From the NCBI GenBank assembly GCA_016839915.1, contig JAEOTH010000046.1, positions 1-44,515 on the forward strand: a DNA stretch of 44,515 nucleotides, written 5' to 3'. This DNA is from Promethearchaeota archaeon. Its GTDB lineage: Archaea; Asgardarchaeota; Lokiarchaeia; Sigyniarchaeales; SOKP01. Of this stretch, positions 34,403 through 43,147 are shown piece by piece; within the stretch, counting starts at the first letter, position 1; every line of letters begins with the position of its first letter. Both the position numbers and the translations under genes were made by a program. The notes below the pieces were generated by a model. It had not been told where the DNA came from and made no database searches. It saw nothing but the letters and a program-made list of their open reading frames with translations.

Positions 34403-35989
34403 ATGGCTGAAGAATATGATTATCTCTTTAAATCGATCGTTGTAGGCGATGGTGGAGTTGGAAAAACTGCTCTTACTCTCAGATTCAGTAAAGGATTTTT
34501 CACAGAAGACTATAAAATGACTATTGGTGTAGATTTTCATGTAAAAACCATTAATATCGACTCTGTTGAAGGTCCTATTCGTGCAAAGCTTCAAATATGG
34601 GACACTGGAGGTCAAGAGCGTTTTAGCTCAATTAGACCGATGTATTACAGGGGTTCTTTAGGAGCTTTGTTAATTTTTGATCTTACAAATTCTGCAAGTT
34701 TCGAACATCTTCCTCAATGGATAGAAGAAGTAAGAGCAAATGTAAAAACTGAGATTCCATTATTACTTGTTGGTAATAAAAGCGATTTAGTTGATCAAAG
34801 AGCAGTTTCACTAGAGGAAATAAATAATTTCACTCATAATTTTCATTTGTATTATATGGAAACATCAGCAAAGACAGGTGTGGGGGTGGGTGATTGTTTT
34901 TATATTCTTGCATGTTTAATGATTGGTTCAGGAGTCCCCGATCAATTAATTGCGAAAGGAATTGTATTCAGTCCTGGTCAAGTTCCAATCACTGCCGCAG
35001 GAGCTTACCCAACACCAATGCAACAATTGGAACCAGAATTTGACTATGCAGCTCCCCCTGTTCCTGAACCTGCTTCTACTCACACTGTTTCAACTTTTGA
35101 ACCAGAACCTGAATATGAATTTGAAGCACCACCAGTGCCAGAACCTGTACTTGAACCTGAATTTGAACCAGATATTCCTCTACCAGAGCCAGTTAGTCAA
35201 CCAGGCGATTTAGAATTTAAAACTCCAGAGGAAATATTATCCAAAGAACTCTCTGTACAACAACAATCTACTTCTTCTCAACCACCAGTTTTTACTAGCC
35301 GAGACGAGACTTATAAACCAAAAGCGGTTCCATTTACAGATAATATTCCCATTCCTGCTCCAGCACCAGAAGGTTTTCAATCTCCACAAGTACAACCCTC
35401 CATCGAAACGACTTCTTCAAGATTTACTCCTTTTTCAGCACCTCAAGATATAGATGAATCTAAATCAGATTCTTTGATGGATTACTTACCTGACCAAGTT
35501 ATATCAAAAAAGGAAAAAAAGAAACTTGAAAAACAGAAGAAGAAAGAAGAAAAGGAAAAGAAACTTCAAGAAGAAAAAGAACAACAACAAAAATTATTAG
35601 AAGAAATGAAAAAGGCTAAGAAGGAGAAGAAAGAAAAACCTAAAAAAGAAAAGAAAGAAAAGCCGGAGACTAAACTTATTCCAACTATACCAACAGCAGA
35701 AGTTGCTAGTACACCTTCACTCTTCCAAACATTAAGTCAAAAAACAGATGAACCTGACAAAACATCAACCTCAATTGGAGCTTTTATGCCCTTTACAACA
35801 AAACAAGAACCGGAAGCTCAAGAAACTAGTAAATTACGTATTATACCAAATGTTTCAGATATAGGAAGCTCAACTCAACCAGTTCAACCACAAACCGCAT
35901 CTGGAAAAGAAACTATTATTTGTAAACAGTGCGGCGCAATGTTATCAAGTGATTATCAATTTTGTAACAAATGTGGTAACCCACTATAA
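34403..35989 (+). CDS. Rab-like GTPase fused to Pro/Glu linker, Lys/Glu helix and C-terminal zinc ribbon
   Basis: 528 residues. Residues 1-175 are a Rab-type GTPase with all G motifs: G15DGGVGKT, T40 in TIGVDF, D67TGGQE, N125KSD and T154SAK. Residues about 185-360 form a Pro/Glu-rich disordered linker (PEPEYEFEAPPVPEPVLEPE), about 366-422 a Lys/Glu-rich helix (KKLEKQKKKEEKEKKLQEEK), and the end a zinc ribbon with C507, C510, C521 and C524. This architecture is not a usual eukaryotic Rab, whose C-terminus carries prenylated Cys. A membrane or adaptor role through the ribbon is inferred. It converges on another zinc-ribbon gene at 36016. Confidence 0.9.
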   Translation: MAEEYDYLFKSIVVGDGGVGKTALTLRFSKGFFTEDYKMTIGVDFHVKTINIDSVEGPIRAKLQIWDTGGQERFSSIRPMYYRGSLGALLIFDLTNSASFEHLPQWIEEVRANVKTEIPLLLVGNKSDLVDQRAVSLEEINNFTHNFHLYYMETSAKTGVGVGDCFYILACLMIGSGVPDQLIAKGIVFSPGQVPITAAGAYPTPMQQLEPEFDYAAPPVPEPASTHTVSTFEPEPEYEFEAPPVPEPVLEPEFEPDIPLPEPVSQPGDLEFKTPEEILSKELSVQQQSTSSQPPVFTSRDETYKPKAVPFTDNIPIPAPAPEGFQSPQVQPSIETTSSRFTPFSAPQDIDESKSDSLMDYLPDQVISKKEKKKLEKQKKKEEKEKKLQEEKEQQQKLLEEMKKAKKEKKEKPKKEKKEKPETKLIPTIPTAEVASTPSLFQTLSQKTDEPDKTSTSIGAFMPFTTKQEPEAQETSKLRIIPNVSDIGSSTQPVQPQTASGKETIICKQCGAMLSSDYQFCNKCGNPL

Positions 35990-36015
35990 TTTGTATGTTT
36001 AATTTTTTTATCACT

Positions 36016-36789
36016 TTAGAGCGATTTTCCACATATTGGACAAGTGCTCCACATTTTTTTAATCTTAGAATTACAGTGAATACAAAGTTTTAATTCAGGA
36101 TCAATATCAGTTTGAGGTTTTCCAAATATGGTTGATTCATCAGTAACATATTCTTGAGAGTCACCCTTTTCTGGAATTTTAATCTCTTCTTGTGGAAGGA
36201 CTGTGGAGTATTCAAACATTTCTCTAGTAACATGACTTTTCTCTGGGACTGCTTCTGTTGGAGGTTTCTGATAGGTTTTTGGTTTAATAGGAGGTTCAGT
36301 AATGCTTTCTTTAGTCATTTGACTTTCTAAGGCTTGATCCTCAGGCTTGGATTCTTCAATAGGTATTCCAACTTTATAAAAAAAGTATTTTCCATCATTA
36401 TTCTCTATAATTCTTTCTCCATCCTCTAGACAGACTTCTACATAATAAATAATAACTGAACCAATGGGGATTTCTGCAATTTCAGCGATATAATAGTCCA
36501 TTTTTGCATCCATCTCCATTTGATACCATGATTTTCCTTGATCAGCACTAAAAATTAGGTTAACTGAAAAGATAGTTTTATTAAAAGTCTCTTCAGTAAT
36601 TTTTACTACAATTTTAATTGTTTTTTTGTTGACTTCTATTTTTCCAGAAATTATCTCTGTATCATCCCAAGAAGCTCCACATTTAGGACAATTAGTAAAC
36701 CAATTAGGATATTCAAAACTACACTTTGTGCAATTTTTAGTATAATACCGAGTTGTTTTGATTCCGAGTTTTTTTTTTTCTTTGGGCAT
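36016..36789 (-). CDS. Double zinc-ribbon protein with central beta domain
   Basis: 257 residues: an N-terminal zinc ribbon (CTKCSFEYPNWFTNCPKCG), a beta domain of Ig/fibronectin or CBM48-like type (IYYVEVCLEDGERIIENNDG), a flexible Pro/Glu/Ser linker, and a C-terminal zinc ribbon (CIHCNSKIKKMWSTCPICG). The general plan, ribbon plus disordered linker, resembles the C-terminal half of the neighbouring GTPase. It converges on that gene with a 26-base gap. No known family; an adaptor is the likeliest class. Confidence 0.72.
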   Translation of the reverse strand: MPKEKKKLGIKTTRYYTKNCTKCSFEYPNWFTNCPKCGASWDDTEIISGKIEVNKKTIKIVVKITEETFNKTIFSVNLIFSADQGKSWYQMEMDAKMDYYIAEIAEIPIGSVIIYYVEVCLEDGERIIENNDGKYFFYKVGIPIEESKPEDQALESQMTKESITEPPIKPKTYQKPPTEAVPEKSHVTREMFEYSTVLPQEEIKIPEKGDSQEYVTDESTIFGKPQTDIDPELKLCIHCNSKIKKMWSTCPICGKSL

Positions 36790-36902
36790 ACTTCTGATTG
36801 CAGATTTTTGAAATTAAACTCTCGCTAAAACCTTCTATTAAATAAATAATAACTAATCCTAAATATATTTTTTTTCTAGCTATAGGTTTAAAATTTATAG
36901 TT

Positions 36903-38081
36903 TTAAACATAATTTAATTTTTTTACAATCTTATCTAAATCTTCAGCAAAGTTTTGTAAATGGATTTTCTGAACATGAGGCATAATAACTACTCTAATTA
37001 GATTGAAATCTTCAAATTTTCCAACCATCCATTTTTCATTTCGTAAGTTTTCATCGATTTGACAAATACTTTTTCCATTTTCAGTGGTAATTCCCACAAC
37101 ATTCATAACTGGATCGGTTGCTAATTTTATTCCTTTTATTTCATTGATTCGTTTAGCTAAATAATTTGTATTCTCCATACATTTCTTTACGATTTCTTTA
37201 AATCCATTAATTCCTAAAGATTTTAAGATTACCCAAAATCCTATTACTGTTCCTCCAGATCTAGTCCCAACTATTTGAAAATGCTTAAAATTGCCTCCCG
37301 CTAAATATGGAATTTCAAACCCAAAATTTTTCAATATTGATGAATCTCTTAGGAAAAATCCACCAGAAGGAATGATTCCTAAACCCATTTTGTGCGGGTC
37401 AGCTGTAATAGAATCAACGGACTTGACAGAAAAATCCCAGGGGGGGATATTGTAATTTAACTCTTCTAAGAAAGGTAATATAAACCCTCCAAACGCAGCG
37501 TCGATATGAAAAAAAATTTCTTTATCCTCTGTAAATCGTCCAATTTCTTCTATTGGGTCAATCAGCCCCAATGATGTTGTCCCTGCGATTCCTACAACGC
37601 CACATGTGTCTTTAGTTATTAGCGATTCAAAATGTTCTAAATCTAAATTAAAATTTTTAAGTAATTTTGCTTTTCTAAGTTTAATCCCTAATAGATCAGC
37701 GGCCTTATCAAAAGAAACATGAGCAGAAGACGGCACAACAACTTCAGGATTAGTGATATCAGGTCTTAATTTTTTAGCAATCCTCATAGCGATCAAATTT
37801 GCTTCCGAACCACCAGTAGTGAACGTTCCGATAATATTTCTTCCATGAAAAAGTTCAGCTATTTCTGCTACTAACTCCTCCTCTAATTCAGCTGTCCCTG
37901 AAAACAAGCCAGGATCTCCGAGATTTTTAGAAATATATTTCTTATAAATTTCCACAGCAAAGTCAAAAGGTTTAGTACACATAGACCCTAAGATTGAACC
38001 TGAGTCATATGAATAATCTTTATCCAGTTTTTTCTCCAATATATTAAGTATTTCTTGCTTCTCTAAACCCTTTTCTTGCAT
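36903..38081 (-). CDS. mfnA: PLP-dependent decarboxylase, MfnA/aspartate-decarboxylase type
   Basis: 392 residues of the group II decarboxylase family: GTFTTGGSEANLIAMRIAKK, VGIAGTTSLGLIDPIEEIGR, FFHIDAAFGGFILPFLEELN and the PLP-lysine in ADPHKMGLGIIPSGGF (Lys about residue 230). Archaeal members decarboxylate tyrosine (MfnA, methanofuran) or aspartate to beta-alanine for coenzyme A. Since no methanofuran genes are nearby while panB and ilvE lie 3-5 kb away, the aspartate role is attractive but unproven. Length and order are those of the family. It stands alone. Confidence 0.85.
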   Translation of the reverse strand: MQEKGLEKQEILNILEKKLDKDYSYDSGSILGSMCTKPFDFAVEIYKKYISKNLGDPGLFSGTAELEEELVAEIAELFHGRNIIGTFTTGGSEANLIAMRIAKKLRPDITNPEVVVPSSAHVSFDKAADLLGIKLRKAKLLKNFNLDLEHFESLITKDTCGVVGIAGTTSLGLIDPIEEIGRFTEDKEIFFHIDAAFGGFILPFLEELNYNIPPWDFSVKSVDSITADPHKMGLGIIPSGGFFLRDSSILKNFGFEIPYLAGGNFKHFQIVGTRSGGTVIGFWVILKSLGINGFKEIVKKCMENTNYLAKRINEIKGIKLATDPVMNVVGITTENGKSICQIDENLRNEKWMVGKFEDFNLIRVVIMPHVQKIHLQNFAEDLDKIVKKLNYV

Positions 38082-38276
38082 CTTTTTTCTATTAAATGTT
38101 TCACTTAACCTTATTTAATAATAGGAACATTTTGAATAATTAAAGTTTTAACAAGTAAAATCATAATATTTCAAAAAATGATTTGATATGATCCTAGCAA
38201 CAATTAACAAACTCATGGGGATTTAAAAGCTTGATTACAGGACCAAATATTATTTTCATATAGATTCACTTTTTTT

Positions 38277-38594
38277 TTATTCAAATCTTTTCGAGTCTCT
38301 AACCGAATATTTATTAATTACTTTATCTAGCTCAATACTTAAATCTATTTTATAGTAATTCGCAATACATACTATAGCATAGAGAATATCGGCTAGTTCT
38401 TCACCCACCTTAATTTTTTCAATTTTATTTTTTTTTGGCTTATATCCTTCGAGATGATTGATCTCTTTTGCTAGTTCTCCAACTTCTTCAATAACAGCAG
38501 ATAACATTGCCAATGGAGGCCAATACCCTCCATGGTTATTGATCCAATTATGTATTATACGTTGAATATCTTGAAGAGTACTCTTCCCAGACAT
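38277..38594 (-). CDS. MazG-like nucleotide pyrophosphohydrolase
   Basis: 105 residues with the MazG-type metal motif AVIEEVGELAKEINHLEGY and a second acidic site KVGEELADILYAIVCIANYY, the ExxE and ExxD pairs that bind Mg2+. A single domain, smaller than bacterial MazG, as in archaeal and phage members that hydrolyse non-canonical or excess NTPs to NMP and pyrophosphate. It lies 117 bases downstream of NrdD on the same strand, so both may act on the nucleotide pool. Confidence 0.82.
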   Translation of the reverse strand: MSGKSTLQDIQRIIHNWINNHGGYWPPLAMLSAVIEEVGELAKEINHLEGYKPKKNKIEKIKVGEELADILYAIVCIANYYKIDLSIELDKVINKYSVRDSKRFE

Positions 38595-38711
38595 AAGTAT
38601 AATATTTTTTAATGATTTAAAAAATCAAGTGAAAAAACCACTTAATACATAATGAAGTTCAGACTTATTTTAAAAGAGAATACTCAATTGGATCAAGAAA
38701 ATAAAATATAA

Positions 38712-40847
38712 TTAATTGAATAAATGTTCCCGTTTGCGAGACTCCCACTCCGCTCTTTTACCTGGATTATATCTATCTACTTCACTATAATATCCTGTAA
38801 CTCTTGAATATACCTTAACTTGTCCAGAATGGCACTGTGGGCAACTAAATTGAGAACCTTGGAACATTTTCCGACAAGAAGGGCAATAAATAAAATCGAT
38901 TGTATAAGCAAAATAAGCGGTGTTTGTATTAAGGCAAATATTCTTTGTAAGTTCCCATAAACCATTGATATCTGGTTTTTGCTCTCCAAGCCAAATATGA
39001 GTAATAACACCACCATTAACAATCGGATGAAAATCACCCTGTTTCTGAATTCGAATTGATAATGGAATTTCAGCATCGTATCTAAAATGTCCAGAATTAG
39101 TATAATAAGCAGATTTACCAGATGATTGAGTAATTGCTTTTTTAGGGAAATGTTTTAAATCCAATCTAGCAAAGCGTCCAGAGCTAGATTCTGCGGGCTG
39201 TTCCCATAGAGAGTAATACTTCCTATCTCTTTCTGTCATTGTATTACACTTTGCAACCATATAATTTAGAATTTTCTTTCCTAACTCATATGCCGAATTA
39301 TTCTCATGTAATTCATATCCAGTGAGAGATTTCACAGCTTCGTTTAACCCAGTAAATCCTATAGAGAGGTTTTGATCTTTTATGTTAAAAATAGCTATAT
39401 CGTTAATTTTTCCACTACATAGGGGTAAGTGTCCAGTTCTTAGTCTTTTTTCCATTAAATTCCATTTCTTACGAAGAATTCTAGCCGAAAGTTCCATTTT
39501 ATTATCTAAAATCGTGAAGTAATCATCCTCATTCGAGGAAACATATGAATATCGAGGAAGATTTAAACTAACACTTTGTAATGAGCCAATCGTAACATAA
39601 TTCTCCCATACATTTGTATTTTTTCTCTTTTCAGGATCAAGAATACATTGCTCAATGATCTGATCTCCACTCAAAAATTTCCTACAACATTGGCTATGAA
39701 TTTCATCTGGCATCCAATCTGGACACATATTAAGGAAATAAGGGGTCCCCATTGTTGCAACTTCCTCCATTACTTTTAAGTAAGATGGTTCAAATTCTTT
39801 TAACCATTCTTTTTTAATTTTAATTTCATGTTTCGGAAAAGCAAAAAGTTTTCCATTATGATCACCTTGAATGTAAACATCCGTTAAAGCATCAAATAGT
39901 TTCAGGCATTCATCTTTGTAATCACCATACATACCTATTATTTTTCCATGGGGGCTAACAGCTGGGATATTTAACAAGCCATCAGGTACAGTAGGAGTAC
40001 ATGAGATTGATGTAAAAGGTACTTGTCCACCTCTCGCGGCAAATATTTGGTTAGTTTCAAAAATTAAGCATTGCATTGACTGCTCAATTTCTCTAGCAGA
40101 CACACCTCGTGCATATGGGGCTAAAAATGTAGTTATATAATCATATCCTTGGCCTCCACTGAATTCACCCTGAATAATCCCAAGCCATTTAGCAAGATGT
40201 GTTACAGCAACACGTAAACTTCCTGCAGGTCCTGATTTGCTACAATGTGCCCAACTATCTACTGGAGGTAATCCATGCTCTAAAATCATACGTGGATCCC
40301 ATTCCTGACAGAAAGGCCTTAAATCGAAATATCTCAACATATGAATATGAATATCACCATATAAGTGTGCATGTGCTTCTTCAGAATCTAAAATTCTCAA
40401 TAATGCATATTCATCTGATATTCTATTTGCTGCCCAATGATGAATACTTTCAGGGTTCATATCTTGATTAGCATTTTCATTTATGCCATGTTCTAATATA
40501 GCCTCATAATCCATTAATGGCATTCCTATTCTCGTATATAATTTACGTTCATCTTCAAAATGCTGTTCTGATAGAATTGAACACACAATTTCTCGTATAT
40601 GAGGGCCAGAGAGAAATCGTATCCCAGAAGAAATGATTCTCCTTACTACTAATTCAGTAATCTTATCCGCAGCATTTTGATCCAAGCCTGTCTCATTTAT
40701 AAGACTTTGTTCAATTTTTACTGGATCGAACGGGACCACATCACCCTCAGTTCGGAAAACTCGAGGCAATAATTTATTTAAATATTTCCGGCTTATTTTT
40801 TCAGCATCTTTATCTTTTAATGGTTTTGAATCTGATACCAAGACCAA
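38712..40847 (-). CDS. nrdD: Anaerobic ribonucleoside-triphosphate reductase
   Basis: 711 residues. The N-terminus is an ATP-cone (GDVVPFDPVKIEQSLINETG), the middle holds the barrel with SISCTPTVPDGLLNIPAVSP and IGFTGLNEAVKSLTGYELHE, and the C-terminus a zinc site (CPSC and CPQC) followed by the glycyl-radical region RVTGYYSEVDRY with Gly685. NrdD makes deoxynucleotides under anoxia and needs the radical SAM activase NrdG, which is not in this window. The TTG at 40847 is accepted as start because GAGGATGAT lies five bases before it. The organism is therefore probably anaerobic. Confidence 0.93.
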   Translation of the reverse strand: MVLVSDSKPLKDKDAEKISRKYLNKLLPRVFRTEGDVVPFDPVKIEQSLINETGLDQNAADKITELVVRRIISSGIRFLSGPHIREIVCSILSEQHFEDERKLYTRIGMPLMDYEAILEHGINENANQDMNPESIHHWAANRISDEYALLRILDSEEAHAHLYGDIHIHMLRYFDLRPFCQEWDPRMILEHGLPPVDSWAHCSKSGPAGSLRVAVTHLAKWLGIIQGEFSGGQGYDYITTFLAPYARGVSAREIEQSMQCLIFETNQIFAARGGQVPFTSISCTPTVPDGLLNIPAVSPHGKIIGMYGDYKDECLKLFDALTDVYIQGDHNGKLFAFPKHEIKIKKEWLKEFEPSYLKVMEEVATMGTPYFLNMCPDWMPDEIHSQCCRKFLSGDQIIEQCILDPEKRKNTNVWENYVTIGSLQSVSLNLPRYSYVSSNEDDYFTILDNKMELSARILRKKWNLMEKRLRTGHLPLCSGKINDIAIFNIKDQNLSIGFTGLNEAVKSLTGYELHENNSAYELGKKILNYMVAKCNTMTERDRKYYSLWEQPAESSSGRFARLDLKHFPKKAITQSSGKSAYYTNSGHFRYDAEIPLSIRIQKQGDFHPIVNGGVITHIWLGEQKPDINGLWELTKNICLNTNTAYFAYTIDFIYCPSCRKMFQGSQFSCPQCHSGQVKVYSRVTGYYSEVDRYNPGKRAEWESRKREHLFN

Positions 40848-40852
40848 AGGTT

Positions 40853-40861
40853 ATCATCCTC
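40853..40861 (-). promoter_or_regulatory. Shine-Dalgarno GAGGATGAT deciding the nrdD TTG start
   Basis: Five bases before TTG 40847; no in-frame ATG is better placed. Confidence 0.65.
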
Positions 40862-40918
40862 TATTTTAAGTTTTACATAATCTATTATAATATAGTGGAA
40901 TAATACGCTATTTTTAAT

Positions 40919-40933
40919 TATAAAATTTTGTCG
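40919..40933 (+). repeat. 15-base direct repeat, copy 1 (TATAAAATTTTGTCG)
   Basis: Exact match to 41149-41163, 230 bases away, within the divergent nrdD/cupin spacer. May be a shared promoter or regulator site. Confidence 0.45.
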
Positions 40934-41148
40934 GTAATATGAACGGAATTAAGAGAATTATTAATTCTTTATTATCGTTAATATTTTACCTCTTTTGATA
41001 TAAAAATTTATTTGTTTTTCCAATTTAAACTTATTTTATTAACTCTTTATTTGATTTTTTAAAATCTTTCTATTAAAATTACGAGAAAATTCATAATCGT
41101 TTGGAGGCTTATCAATTTCTAATTTATTCATGCTTTAATTACAACTGA

Positions 41149-41163
41149 TATAAAATTTTGTCG
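41149..41163 (+). repeat. 15-base direct repeat, copy 2
   Basis: Exact match to 40919-40933. Confidence 0.45.
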
Positions 41164-41271
41164 AAGACATTCTCAAGTTTTACCAGTTTTAACAATAAAA
41201 ACTTTATAAGAATTAAAAATAAGTATATTTAAAGAAAAAATATATACAAAAATTATAAATACACATTTATC

Positions 41272-41601
41272 ATGAGAAAAAATCCTATAAATAAGCAAAA
41301 TGTTCAACCAATCAAGGCATTAGAAGGTATTTTTCGAAAGACCTTGCTTTATAATGATGCATTGATGCTTTGTCATTTTTTTCTTGAAAAAAATTCTGAA
41401 GTCCCTATACACAGTCATAAAGAACATCAGATTGGATATGTCATTAAAGGAAAAATAAAATTCTTAACAGAGAATAGTGAATTTATAGCCACCGAGGGAG
41501 ATAGTTATGTTTTTGATTCTAATGAAAAACATGGTGCTTTTATATTAGAAGAATCAGAAGTTATTGATGTTTTTAATCCATCTAGAGATGATTATAAGTA
41601 A
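41272..41601 (+). CDS. Cupin-domain protein
   Basis: 109 residues; a single cupin barrel with motif 1 PIHSHKEHQIGYVIKGKIKF and motif 2 GDSYVFDSNEKHGAFI. The His residues (HSHKEH, then H in EKHG) form a typical metal site. Small cupins bind a metal and small ligands or act as isomerases or dioxygenases; function here is not predictable. Divergent from nrdD. Confidence 0.82.
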   Translation: MRKNPINKQNVQPIKALEGIFRKTLLYNDALMLCHFFLEKNSEVPIHSHKEHQIGYVIKGKIKFLTENSEFIATEGDSYVFDSNEKHGAFILEESEVIDVFNPSRDDYK

Positions 41602-41640
41602 AATTCTCTCTTTTTTGTACTAGGAGTTAATTGGAATAAT

Positions 41641-41994
41641 TTACCATATATATACGGAAATTGTAAAAATTGCTAGCATGCAGAAGAGAAATTCTCCTAC
41701 TAGCCAATCAAGAAAATACTGTCTTTTTTTGTCTCTATTATTCTTTAATTTTGTGGCTAAACCAAAACTAATTGCTGAGTTTGTACCGGTAAAAATGATA
41801 ACAGCAAATGTCCAAGATTCGAGTTCAAAATTGAAAATTTCTAAGATAGTATCTAATAACAACCATGCACCGAAAAATCCTACAAGCCCTAATAAAAATA
41901 GCCAGCCTGAAAACTGGATGATTTTTTCAAATTTGATATCTAATACTGAAATTGCAGAAGGACTAACAATTCGTTTTTTCTTTATTTTCGACAT
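41641..41994 (-). CDS. Three-TM membrane protein, hypothetical
   Basis: 117 residues with hydrophobic segments at about 29-51, 58-80 and 95-116, and a basic N-terminus (MSKIKKKR). The loop LATKLKNNRDKKRQYFLDWL lies between TM2 and TM3. It is the last gene on the strand carrying the PAN-PUA-NAC cluster, 77 bases after NAC. An overlapping plus-strand frame of similar length is less membrane-like and is judged a shadow. Confidence 0.62.
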   Translation of the reverse strand: MSKIKKKRIVSPSAISVLDIKFEKIIQFSGWLFLLGLVGFFGAWLLLDTILEIFNFELESWTFAVIIFTGTNSAISFGLATKLKNNRDKKRQYFLDWLVGEFLFCMLAIFTISVYIW

Positions 41995-42071
41995 AAAAAA
42001 TTAAAGTGCATGCTTTTTGATTATTAAAAATTTTATAATTCTTAATCTTTATCATTTCATTATTTTACACA

Positions 42072-42551
42072 CTAAGGTTGATTTTTAAAATATAAAATTG
42101 CTTTAGCAATATCTCCATTGCAATCTTTTAGAACAGATTCTGCTTCTTTTTTATCTACATTCGCTTGAGTGGCAACTAACATGATATCATTTTCTGTTAT
42201 TGTTGGTTTTATCTCAAATTCTTCTAATGGTTTGATTTCTTCATAAGGCTTCTCACTTTCAAATGCAAAACTCTCAGGAGAAACTTCTTCTCCTTGACCA
42301 ATTACTTGATATATTTCTTGACCTGCTTGTTTCATCAAAAAAACTTCGGGTTGATCTATTACTAACGTTTTCTCAGCCCCTTCTATGATTACTCTTGTGG
42401 CATCAACTTGCTCCATATCAATACCTTGCTGAGCCATTCTTCTCCTCATCTGTCTTGACCCAGCCTGTTGTCCCTCTCGCTTTACGGCTGGTTGGGGTCG
42501 TTTAGGTTTACTTTTTGCTTTGTCTTGCATCTCTTTAGGCAATTTTACCAT
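42072..42551 (-). CDS. nac: Nascent polypeptide-associated complex protein (archaeal NAC)
   Basis: 159 residues. RQMRRRMAQQGIDMEQVDAT starts the NAC domain, which includes RVIIEGAEKTLVIDQPEVFL and IYQVIGQGEEVS; the C-terminal UBA domain is ITENDIMLVATQANVDKKEA followed by ESVLKDCNGDIAKAILYF. Archaeal NAC is a homodimer binding nascent chains at the ribosome exit. A short basic extension (KAKSKPKRPQPAVKREGQQ) precedes the domain and may bind rRNA. AGGGA lies before the ATG. It is 48 bases from the PUA gene. Confidence 0.9.
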   Translation of the reverse strand: MVKLPKEMQDKAKSKPKRPQPAVKREGQQAGSRQMRRRMAQQGIDMEQVDATRVIIEGAEKTLVIDQPEVFLMKQAGQEIYQVIGQGEEVSPESFAFESEKPYEEIKPLEEFEIKPTITENDIMLVATQANVDKKEAESVLKDCNGDIAKAILYFKNQP

Positions 42552-42599
42552 TTTTTTCCCTTCAATATCTATATCTTAAATTATATAATAAATCACGAT

Positions 42600-43091
42600 T
42601 TAAAATGTTGATTTATATACTCCTTTTCTTATGTTTACAGCAACTCCTACAGAAAATGATCTTATATAGGGACCTGGAACTTTAAGTTTACCAATACCTA
42701 ATAATTCATCATCTTGATTTACCACAATCACTTCGTCTAAGGGTCTCAAATCATCATCAATACCAACAACATGTTTGCAAAAAACATTTCTTCCTTTTTT
42801 TATGAATTCTGAAATATCATTCAATACAACAACCCTTAATTTTGGAGAAATAGATTTCTTAATTATTTTTTCAGCTGAAAAAAGAGTAAGTGTAAAAAAA
42901 CCATTTGTTGGTCTTAATATAAGTAATAAATTATCTTTATAATAGATATATCTGATTTTATTTGTATTGGGGGATCGTTCAAAATGAATATGATCCATAT
43001 CGTCAAAAAGAATATCTGTAATCGGTGGCCCAAATTGATAATCGGAGATTCCCTTAATCTTTCTTAATCCTATTAAAAAGTTTGTGTCCAT
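42600..43091 (-). CDS. PUA-domain RNA-binding protein
   Basis: 163 residues. The C-terminal 75 form a PUA domain (VVGIDDDLRPLDEVIVVNQD and ELLGIGKLKVPGPYIRSFSV followed by GVAVNIRKGVYKS), preceded by a beta-rich N-terminal part. PUA domains bind structured RNA. Its location between PAN and NAC genes repeats a neighbourhood in which PUA proteins are found with NAC in other archaea, suggesting a role near the ribosome; this is inference. An MCT-1-like function is another possibility. Confidence 0.8.
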   Translation of the reverse strand: MDTNFLIGLRKIKGISDYQFGPPITDILFDDMDHIHFERSPNTNKIRYIYYKDNLLLILRPTNGFFTLTLFSAEKIIKKSISPKLRVVVLNDISEFIKKGRNVFCKHVVGIDDDLRPLDEVIVVNQDDELLGIGKLKVPGPYIRSFSVGVAVNIRKGVYKSTF

Positions 43092-43147
43092 AGGAATGAA
43101 TAGAAATAATTTATTAAGTTAAAAAAAGCAAGTGAAACATAAATAAA

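Larger units (their letters stand above)
40862..41271. other. Divergent nrdD/cupin intergenic region
   Basis: About 410 bases without a supported gene. The 15-mer TATAAAATTTTGTCG occurs at 40919-40933 and 41149-41163 in the same direction. TATA-like AT blocks are common. It contains promoters for both divergent genes. Confidence 0.4.

Noticed and set aside
34950-35213. Leu/Asn-rich plus-strand frame inside the GTPase linker
   Set aside because: A shadow produced by the repetitive Pro/Glu codons of the real frame.
41678-42004. Plus-strand frame of 108 residues opposite a membrane protein
   Set aside because: It is basic and low in structure, while the minus strand encodes clear membrane segments.
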